From: Polyangia bacterium
GTDB taxonomy: Bacteria > Myxococcota_A > Polyangia > Polyangiales > Polyangiaceae
DNA length: 9,013 nucleotides
Direction of reading: 5' to 3'
NCBI GenBank assembly: GCA_030433055.1
Contig: JAUILJ010000257.1
Location: forward strand, 1-9,013
Position numbers and translations under genes: made by a program. This document shows positions 1 through 5,624 of the stretch, piece after piece. The notes under the pieces were generated by a model, which did no database searches, had not been told where the DNA came from, and saw only the letters and a program-made list of their open reading frames with translations. Every line of letters starts with the position of its first letter. Within the stretch, counting starts at the first letter, position 1.

Positions 1-181
1 ACCAGCGATCGATGCGAGCGTCGCAAACCGATCGCTGAACTCGGCCAACGATGCTCTCGGCGATGGTGGGCAGGCCAGCCGCACAGGTAACGAACCCCGC
101 GTGAACCATGTGCTTGAGGGACATGAATGCCCAAGCCAAACACGAGCACCCGCGGGGGGACAACGGAATGTCGCCAGTCAG

Positions 182-219
182 CGCCCGCAGAGCGCCAGCA
201 AATGTCTGTCCAGCGGGCG
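182..219 (-). terminator. Possible hairpin terminator after the HTTM gene
   Basis: One base past the TAA stop (221-223) of the downstream HTTM gene, the minus strand has a perfect 7-bp GC-only inverted repeat, CGCCCGC (219-213) with GCGGGCG (188-182), around a 24-nt loop. No U-run follows and the loop is long, so it is not a canonical intrinsic terminator. It is listed for its position and the perfect GC stem. It could equally be chance in GC-rich DNA. Confidence 0.25.
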
Positions 220-220
220 G

Positions 221-2578
221 TTACCTTGGCGCCGGCGGGCCTTGAGTCGACGGCTTTCGCCGGAGCTGCCCAGCCGCTGGCGCCTTGTTGGGAAAGCTGA
301 AATTCGCGGAAGGCACGGGACGTTTCGGCAGCGACCGGTCATGGGTGCGGCCACGCTTGATGGGTGGCGCCTTCGGGGCGCTGCGATCGGCTTCAGGCCA
401 GGGCCACTCCAGGGGGTCCTTCATGACCCCGTGGCCGATCAGCCGATTCCGGGTGGGCGGGGGGTGAGGTGCACCCGGGGGCGGCACTCGTTCATGCAAG
501 GACCACATCTCGAAGGCGATGATGCGATCGTCGGGGTTGCCGGTTCGCTCGTGGTACTTCAGGAGGTAGTCCTTCACGCCAGGCAGATACGCGCGGAAAC
601 GCGGTTCCGCCATACGCCGCATCCAGTCACACCAGATCTGGTTCAGGTGATAGCCCGTCTCCGGGTTCATCTCGAACGTCGGAGCCTTGCCCGTCAACGG
701 ATCGATGTGTCGGCCGTCTTTGGTGATCGCGTCCACGACGATCACGCCGTCGTCCGTCGGCGGCTGGGGCGCAAACATCGACCAGCCCTGAAACATGCGT
801 GGGTAGATCACGGCGGCGTTGAGCACCTCCGGGCGCTTCTTCTCCTCGAGCTTGATCGACTGCGGCACCGCGCGATTCTCGATCAGCACCTGGCTCACTG
901 CGCCAACCATGAGGAACGCGACGGCCAGCTGGCTCAGCAGGAACCCAAAGCGCCGAAGCGAGCGGCGCATCCCACTCTCCTCAGCGGCCAGCTCATCGGG
1001 CAAGGCTGGGAGGGAGGCGACGCCGAGCCCCTCAGCGTACTCCGCTCGCTTTGCCATCGCTCGCCGGAGCAAGGCGTCCGTCGCGTGACTCAGCCCAGGA
1101 ACGTAGAGCCAAAGCCACACGAAGCGCGGCGTGCTGAGCGCGTGGGTCAAGGAACGCAGTGCTTCGACGCCAGTCGATGCCGCAGACTCACTCTCCCCCT
1201 CCTCCACCACCGCGAAGCCCTGGTCGTACCCTGGCTTGCTGACGAACGTCACCAGCTCCTGTCCATCGAAGCGCTTCAGCAGACGCCCCAGCGAGAGAGC
1301 CAGCCCATTGTCGCTGTCCAGAAGCACGCTGCGCTCCGTACGCTTCTTTCGTTGCCGCGCGGCGAGCCATTTCCAGTCGTCGCGATGCACGAAGACCGCC
1401 ATCATCGCCATCATCGCCCAGGAGAAGGGCCCGAGCTGAACCATCGAGTCGATGCCCAAGTGCAACGCCAAGATCAGCGCCCAGGCCAGCGTCCGCGAGC
1501 GTCGAGTGAAGACGGGGGTGAGCAGGAGGAGCGGGACAGAGAACTCGATCGCGAGCGCGCCCCAGCTCATGCCCTTGATGCCCCACAGCGGGAGGTGGTG
1601 ACGAATCCAGCCTCCGAACGGCGAGATCATGCGATCTTGCTGCAGGAAGTAGTAGACCGCCGTGCCATCCTTCCACGGCGGACCGTTCTTGTGCACGGCG
1701 TTGAAATAGTAAATCACCGCCCACTGGAGCAGCAGCGCCGTCGCCGCGAGGTTCACGAGCGGCTGAACATCGCGCTGCGGCCTCGAGTGGTCGTTCAGCG
1801 CCTCCACCGAGGTCTCGCGCCGATCCCTGAGCGACGCGAGCAGCGAGTCCACGGAGAAGCGACGCCCCAGCGGCAGGAACATGCTCCACACCGTCAGCAG
1901 GATCAAGACGACGTAGCCGCCATTTTCCATCAGGATGCTGCGACTGCTGATGCTGCACAGTAGAATTGCCGCGAGGCAATGCATGAGGCGTGTCCGCCAG
2001 CCAATCATCAGGCAAAAGCACACCGCTGCGTGAATCCAGAACAGGACCTTCACCTCGCCTGGGGTGCTGAACGCATGATACAGCGACCACAGGTGGTTGC
2101 TCATCGGCCTGAACAGCGCGAAATGGTTCGGCAGCCAACCATCGTTGGTGAAATGGTCGACTAGGTCAGGATAGCGGCGCAGCAGGTCGACGAGCAGCAG
2201 CGCACCGAGCAGCCAGCGAAACAGCCCCAGGGAGCGCGGGTCGACCGTCGCATAGCGATCCAAGATCCCGCGACCGAAGCGCCGCCAGAGCGGGATCGCT
2301 GGCTCAGCCGGGCTCGAAGCCTCGAGTTTGGCATCGGCTGCGGGTGTGTCGTCCGCGCTAGCTGTGCTGTCGCTCTCGCTCTCATCAGCGCTCTCGCTCT
2401 CGTCAGCGCTCTCGCTCTCGTCAGCGCTCTCGCTCGCGTCAGCGCTATCGCTCGCGTCAGCGCCATCGGCTCCATCCGCGGGCTCGAAGGCGTCAGCAGT
2501 CGCCCCGGATTCGGGCTCGCGGAGTTCATCCGAAGCGACCGCGTCGCTGTCTGGCTTTGCGTCGTCCTGCGCGCTCAC
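221..2578 (-). CDS. HTTM-domain membrane protein with a degenerate, cysteine-less DCC domain
   Basis: Polytopic inner-membrane protein of the HTTM/vitamin K-dependent gamma-carboxylase-like family; biochemical role unknown. In 785-residue numbering: residues 1-90 are acidic and low-complexity, with SADESE repeats. Residues ~106-398 are the HTTM domain with several membrane segments and the family signature HKNGPPWKDGTA. K297 of that motif sits where, as I recall the human enzyme, GGCX places catalytic Lys218. Residues ~415-510 align with the DCC (DUF393) domain of the upstream paralogue, but its D-x-D-C-G-V-C reads DSDNGLA here, so both cysteines are gone and the domain is shortened. A membrane segment follows (~545-567), then a conserved C-terminal domain (GWSMFAPQPP, GRHIDPLTGK, ERTGNP). 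The last ~45 residues are a basic/proline-rich extension absent from the paralogue. Start: GTG at 2578 overlaps the upstream TGA as GTGA and has purine-rich GAAGAAGAG 6 nt upstream. An in-frame GTG at 2599 (792 aa) is possible but its AAGGA is 14 nt away. The family call is firm; the function is not. Confidence 0.9.
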   Translation of the reverse strand: MSAQDDAKPDSDAVASDELREPESGATADAFEPADGADGADASDSADASESADESESADESESADESESDSTASADDTPAADAKLEASSPAEPAIPLWRRFGRGILDRYATVDPRSLGLFRWLLGALLLVDLLRRYPDLVDHFTNDGWLPNHFALFRPMSNHLWSLYHAFSTPGEVKVLFWIHAAVCFCLMIGWRTRLMHCLAAILLCSISSRSILMENGGYVVLILLTVWSMFLPLGRRFSVDSLLASLRDRRETSVEALNDHSRPQRDVQPLVNLAATALLLQWAVIYYFNAVHKNGPPWKDGTAVYYFLQQDRMISPFGGWIRHHLPLWGIKGMSWGALAIEFSVPLLLLTPVFTRRSRTLAWALILALHLGIDSMVQLGPFSWAMMAMMAVFVHRDDWKWLAARQRKKRTERSVLLDSDNGLALSLGRLLKRFDGQELVTFVSKPGYDQGFAVVEEGESESAASTGVEALRSLTHALSTPRFVWLWLYVPGLSHATDALLRRAMAKRAEYAEGLGVASLPALPDELAAEESGMRRSLRRFGFLLSQLAVAFLMVGAVSQVLIENRAVPQSIKLEEKKRPEVLNAAVIYPRMFQGWSMFAPQPPTDDGVIVVDAITKDGRHIDPLTGKAPTFEMNPETGYHLNQIWCDWMRRMAEPRFRAYLPGVKDYLLKYHERTGNPDDRIIAFEMWSLHERVPPPGAPHPPPTRNRLIGHGVMKDPLEWPWPEADRSAPKAPPIKRGRTHDRSLPKRPVPSANFSFPNKAPAAGQLRRKPSTQGPPAPR
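2366..2446 (-). repeat. 18-bp tandem repeat encoding SADESE units
   Basis: The N-terminal coding part of the downstream HTTM gene contains about four imperfect 18-bp units, each encoding Ser-Ala-Asp-Glu-Ser-Glu or a close variant (SADASE, SADESE). The in-frame repeat makes a very acidic tail: the first 93 codons of the longer reading hold 33 Asp/Glu and only 3 Lys/Arg. Such repeats can change copy number by slippage without shifting the frame. Confidence 0.75.
2575..2578 (-). promoter_or_regulatory. GTGA stop-start overlap coupling the two HTTM genes
   Basis: The stop TGA of the upstream HTTM-DCC gene (2577-2575) shares bases with a GTG start (2578-2576) of the downstream gene, as CAAGTGAGC on the minus strand. 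A purine-rich GAAGAAGAG lies 6 nt before the GTG. This arrangement usually signals one mRNA and translational coupling, and so a fixed ratio of the two products. It depends on the GTG at 2578 being the real start rather than the GTG at 2599, which would give a 25-nt overlap. Confidence 0.55.
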
Positions 2579-4854
2579 TTGCGACTCTTCTTCAGCCACG
2601 GCGTGGCCAGGCTATCCTTCACCAAGCCGTGAGAAAGTAGCTTCTTGGGTGGTAGCGGAGTGCCGTGCTTCTTGCCGGGAGGAGGCGACTTGTCCTCCAC
2701 CCACCACACGTCGAACGCAACCAGGCGGTCCTTCGGGTTGCCCGTTCGCTCGGGGTACTTCATCAGATAGTCCTCGAGGTGCTGGCGGTTGTGCGAGTGC
2801 CCAGGGAAGCGGATCTTGTTCTCGTAGTCGCACCAGAACTGGCTGTGCCCCCAACCGGTGGGCGTGTCGGGATTGAACTCGGGCTCCTTCCCCGTCAGCG
2901 GGTCTATCTTGCGACCATCCACGGTGCGCGCGTCCACCACGACGGTTCCGTCGTCGTAGGGCGGCTCTGGCGCGAACATGCGCCAGCCCTGGTAGAGGCG
3001 GGGGTAATCCACGATCTCCTCGACCCACTGCGGGCGCTTGATGCGGATCTTGCTCGTCACCCACGAGTTGTCGACCATGGCCTGGCTGCCCAAGAGCACC
3101 ATCAAGAACAGCGCCCCGAGCTCGCGGAGCGCGCCCCCGTAACGCGCGATGCTCTCACGCCACGGCGTGGGCTCGCTAGGCAGGTTCGGTGCCGCGTGAC
3201 GCGCCACCCCGCAGGCTCCTAGGCCAAGCCAGACAGAGATCTGGATGCGGTTGTCAGCGATCTTGCGATACAGCCAGTCGCCCAGGGCCGAGAACGGCGG
3301 CACCTTGATCCACCAGACCAGGGCGATGCCGAAGGGCAATGCGCGCACGATCTCGAACACGGCAGACGCTTCCGTGCGGTAACTTCCATCCGGCAGCACC
3401 GCGACGACGCTCTGCTCGGTCACGGCGGGGTCGAGCCCTTCGGGCAGCTTCTCCAGGTCCCAGTTCTCCACGAAGGTGAAGCGGTGGAACGGATCGAGCC
3501 GCTTGAGGATGCGCGAGGTAAGCAGGCAAACGCCGCAATCCGCGTCGTAAATCACCGTGCGGCGGCGCTTGTCCTTGCCGAAGTAGCGCCCCACGGCTTC
3601 CCAGTCCGCAGCGCCCAACATCATGACGAAGAAGCTCACCATGACGTAGGAAAACGGGCCCAGCCTGGACGACAGCGCGATGCCTCCGTGCAGCCCGATG
3701 GCCAGCAAGAAGGCCAAGCGGCGGAACCACTTCTGAGCGAACGGGATCAAGAGCGCGCACGCCAGCGTGCCCTCCACCACCAGCGTGCTGTAGGTGAACG
3801 CGCGGAGCACGCCGAAGGGAACGTTGTTCCTCACCCAAACCCCGAACCAAGTAACGATTCGGTCCTGGTACATGAACCAGTGCAGCGCAGAGCCATCGTG
3901 CCAACCGTGGCCACTCTTGTGCACCGTGTTGAAGAAGTAGATCACGCTCCACTGCAGGATCAGCCCGAAGAAGGCCAGACGGTACACCGGCAGGTCGATC
4001 CCCTCGTCGCTGCTGCGGTCGTTGAGCTCCTCGGCGCTACGCTCCTTGAAGCGCCTCATCGATTTGCGAACCGCGTCGAACGAGATCCTGTTTCCCAGCG
4101 GCAAAAACAGTGTCCAGATCGTGATGATGTTGACCACCACGGTGCCGCCGTTCTCGACGAACAGGTTTCTGGAGTTGAGGCTGGTGATGCAGATCGCCGA
4201 TAGGATGTGAAACAGCTTCGTGCGATAGCCGCAGAGAAAACACAGGAAGATGCACAGCGTGATCCCGAACGCGACGCTCACCTCTCCGAAGGTGCTGAAC
4301 GCGTGATAGATCGAGAACACGTGGCGCCCCATGGGCGCGAACAAAGAGTAGTGATTCGGGAGGATCCCGTCGTTGGTGTAGAAGGCTTGAGCGTTCACCC
4401 AGCGGCGGATCAGGTCCACGCAGAGGATGACACCGAGCACAATGCGGAAGACGCCGAGCCAGCGCGGGTCGGCCTTCAGGTAGTGCTCCGCGAACCACCC
4501 CGGGCCGGACGGCTTGGCCTTCGCGCCGCCGGGTGGTGCTTGGGCGACCTCGCCGCCGGCCTTGGCTGGCTCGGAGCCGGAATCCGCCGGGGCCCCCTCC
4601 TCACCCTCTGCCCCCGCTCGGCGGCGCTTCTTGCGGCGCTTCTTGCGCCGGGGCCGGCCTTCCGAGGCTGCCTCGGGTTCGCTGGCCTCCGGATCGCTGG
4701 AAGCCGGACCACTCGAAGCGTCCGGATCGCTGGAAAGTGCGTCCGTTTCGTCAGCAGCGCTCCTCCCCACGCTCGAGTCGCGATCGTCGCTCGGGGGAGT
4801 TGAGTCGCGCTCTTCGCTGGGCGGGGTTGAGTCTCGATCGGTCGAGTCGGTCAT
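2575..4854 (-). CDS. HTTM-domain membrane protein fused to an intact DCC (DUF393) domain
   Basis: First gene of the tandem pair, 759 residues, ATG start. Residues 1-118 are a low-complexity cytoplasmic tail with RDSTPPS repeats (8-28), an acidic/Ser stretch, then the basic run RPRRKKRRKKRRR (67-79). Residues ~122-415 form the HTTM (vitamin K-dependent gamma-carboxylase-like) membrane domain, with membrane segments near 131-149, 192-208, 236-253, 288-309, 350-371 and 379-414 and the signature HKSGHGWHDGSA. K313 is the conserved lysine of this motif. Residues ~431-535 are a DCC-family thioredoxin-like domain with IYDADCGVC (C440, C443), a putative thiol-disulfide site. Another membrane segment (~573-592) precedes a C-terminal domain with GWRMFAPEPP, GRKIDPLTGK and ERTGNP, also present in the downstream paralogue. 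No clear Shine-Dalgarno precedes the ATG (GCCCCTGCTCAAATG), but no other plausible in-frame start lies between the tail and the HTTM domain. HTTM-DCC fusions are a known architecture; substrate and pathway are unknown. Redox activity is inferred from CxxC. Confidence 0.93.
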   Translation of the reverse strand: MTDSTDRDSTPPSEERDSTPPSDDRDSSVGRSAADETDALSSDPDASSGPASSDPEASEPEAASEGRPRRKKRRKKRRRAGAEGEEGAPADSGSEPAKAGGEVAQAPPGGAKAKPSGPGWFAEHYLKADPRWLGVFRIVLGVILCVDLIRRWVNAQAFYTNDGILPNHYSLFAPMGRHVFSIYHAFSTFGEVSVAFGITLCIFLCFLCGYRTKLFHILSAICITSLNSRNLFVENGGTVVVNIITIWTLFLPLGNRISFDAVRKSMRRFKERSAEELNDRSSDEGIDLPVYRLAFFGLILQWSVIYFFNTVHKSGHGWHDGSALHWFMYQDRIVTWFGVWVRNNVPFGVLRAFTYSTLVVEGTLACALLIPFAQKWFRRLAFLLAIGLHGGIALSSRLGPFSYVMVSFFVMMLGAADWEAVGRYFGKDKRRRTVIYDADCGVCLLTSRILKRLDPFHRFTFVENWDLEKLPEGLDPAVTEQSVVAVLPDGSYRTEASAVFEIVRALPFGIALVWWIKVPPFSALGDWLYRKIADNRIQISVWLGLGACGVARHAAPNLPSEPTPWRESIARYGGALRELGALFLMVLLGSQAMVDNSWVTSKIRIKRPQWVEEIVDYPRLYQGWRMFAPEPPYDDGTVVVDARTVDGRKIDPLTGKEPEFNPDTPTGWGHSQFWCDYENKIRFPGHSHNRQHLEDYLMKYPERTGNPKDRLVAFDVWWVEDKSPPPGKKHGTPLPPKKLLSHGLVKDSLATPWLKKSRK
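4618..4656 (-). repeat. Polybasic run encoded by short repeats
   Basis: Codons 67-79 of the HTTM-DCC gene read RPRRKKRRKKRRR. They are built partly from a tandemly repeated 12-mer (gcggcgcttctt in + strand reading). The run lies in the disordered tail about 40 residues before the first membrane domain. It could act as a membrane-surface anchor, a nucleic-acid-binding patch or a docking site; the sequence does not say which. Confidence 0.6.
4771..4833 (-). repeat. 27-bp degenerate repeat encoding RDSTPPS units
   Basis: Residues 8-28 of the HTTM-DCC protein contain two full nine-residue units (RDSTPPS followed by two acidic residues) and a third partial unit (RDSS). The DNA repeats are diverged at third positions, so the peptide repeat looks older than a recent slippage event. 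Ser/Thr-Pro sites next to acidic residues make the tail a plausible phosphorylation region, which is inference. Confidence 0.6.
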
Positions 4855-4994
4855 TTGAGCAGGGGCACTTTAGTCAAGGCGGCTCCCCAGAGGGGTGCGA
4901 ATTGTTTCAACGAGGACTCTTGCTTTGCCGCAGCGTTTTCGCGTTTGAAGCAAGTACTGGCTGGCGCGGTACGTGGGCGTACCTGCTCGTTTGA

Positions 4995-5036
4995 GCACGG
5001 CTTCGGGGGGCGGTAGCTGCATGCAGCGTGCCGTGC
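4995..5036. promoter_or_regulatory. 12-bp palindrome within a 7-bp inverted repeat; candidate operator
   Basis: GCTGCATGCAGC at 5016-5027 is a perfect 12-bp palindrome. It is enclosed by GCACGGC (4995-5001) and its exact complement GCCGTGC (5030-5036). The outer repeat is not concentric with the palindrome. A perfect dyad in a divergent promoter region is typical of dimeric regulator sites, and the outer arms could form a stem if transcribed. No regulator gene is in view, and no promoter was found to anchor it. Confidence 0.35.
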
Positions 5037-5070
5037 CGCGCCCGGCTGGTGTAGTCAGCGCTCCTGCTCA

Positions 5071-5088
5071 AGCCGGCTTCGGCAGGCT
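5071..5088. other. Short UUCG-loop hairpin
   Basis: AGCCGGC (5071-5077) and GCAGGCT (5082-5088) pair at six of seven positions (one G-A mismatch) around a TTCG tetraloop. UUCG loops are unusually stable in RNA when closed by C-G, as here. No U-run follows. It may be a leader structure or a short dispersed palindrome. Confidence 0.3.
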
Positions 5089-5270
5089 CATCGCGAGCCC
5101 AGCCCCTGGCACCCCGTGGACCCGGACACGCAGTGAGTGATCTGGGCCACCGTGACTCACCGGACGGACGTTCCGCTGCCACCGGTCGGCCGATCGACGT
5201 TCAACGCATCGGGCAAAGGCGCGCTTGAGGGATTGGCGTCGCCTCGGGCCTGCGCCGAACTCTGTTAGCG

Positions 5271-5303
5271 AAGCGCGGTTCGCCCCGCTTTGCGCCGCAA
5301 AGC
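5271..5303. other. Two overlapping, mutually exclusive hairpins
   Basis: First hairpin: AAGCGCGG (5271-5278), TTCG loop, CCCCGCTT (5283-5290), eight positions with one C-C mismatch. Second hairpin: GCTTTGC (5287-5293), GCC loop, GCAAAGC (5297-5303), seven perfect pairs. They share 5287-5290, so only one can form in a given RNA. Alternative pairing is the logic of attenuators, but there is no leader peptide, no U-run and no gene start for another 320 bp. A short palindromic repeat (REP-like) is equally possible. Confidence 0.35.
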
Positions 5304-5624
5304 ACGCCGTGGGTGTAGTACATTCAGAGAATTGTTGTGGGTTCGACCCCAGTTACGAATGGATCCTCTATCCCACCTCTCGTCCTCCCCCACTCGGCGC
5401 TGGCGGCCCCACGCTGATGGTAGAGCGAGGCGTGAAACGGCAGATTCCTGGCCACAAAGGGCTGCGGAATACGCGACCAATCCGGTCAGCACCTGTAGAG
5501 TGTCGTTTAGGGATCTTGCGTCCCAACCGCTCGAATCCAGGGCTCGATCCACCACAACACGCCTGATCGGGACGCCAGCCATCCCAACCCAGCTACGACA
5601 GCCCCCCCAACTCCCCAGCAAACG

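Larger units (their letters stand above)
4855..5624. other. 770-bp divergent intergenic region, no convincing gene
   Basis: This gap separates the HTTM operon (minus strand) from the AgmX/GltJ-like gene (plus strand) and must contain both promoters if each is transcribed from here. The frames long enough to consider (4907-5182 minus, 5225-5566 plus) are rich in Arg/Pro/Ser with no domain, membrane segment or ribosome-binding site, so I reject them. I found no convincing -35/-10 pair. TTGACT lies at 4877-4872 on the minus strand, but a -10 at normal spacing would fall on the HTTM ATG. The leader just before 5625 is C-rich with no Shine-Dalgarno. Structured elements in the gap are a 12-bp palindrome inside an inverted repeat (4995-5036), a UUCG hairpin with one mismatch (5071-5088) and two overlapping hairpins (5271-5303). 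Confidence 0.6.

Noticed and set aside
2..1963. Plus-strand frame open for about 650 codons across the window start and the HTTM gene
   Set aside because: It is antisense to a gene with clear homology and membrane segments. The product is Arg/His/Gln-rich with no domain. Long antisense open frames are expected in GC-rich coding DNA.
3484..4203. 239-codon plus-strand frame antisense to the HTTM-DCC gene
   Set aside because: Composition is that of an antisense shadow, there is no domain and no ribosome-binding site, and the opposite strand is strongly supported.
4849..4877. TTGACT as a -35 box for the HTTM operon
   Set aside because: At 17-bp spacing the -10 would fall on the start codon and does not resemble TATAAT.
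4907..5182. 91-codon minus-strand frame upstream of the HTTM operon
   Set aside because: Low-complexity Arg/Ser/Pro composition, no ribosome-binding site, no domain or membrane segment.
5310..5370. tRNA-like T-arm (GGGTTCGACCCC near 5340)
   Set aside because: It resembles a B box, but the T-stem does not pair in standard register, no acceptor stem or anticodon arm can be drawn and no CCA context follows. At most a chance match or remnant.
5225..5566. 113-codon plus-strand frame upstream of the AgmX/GltJ-like gene
   Set aside because: Pro/Arg-rich with no domain and no usable start context; it also spans the hairpin cluster.
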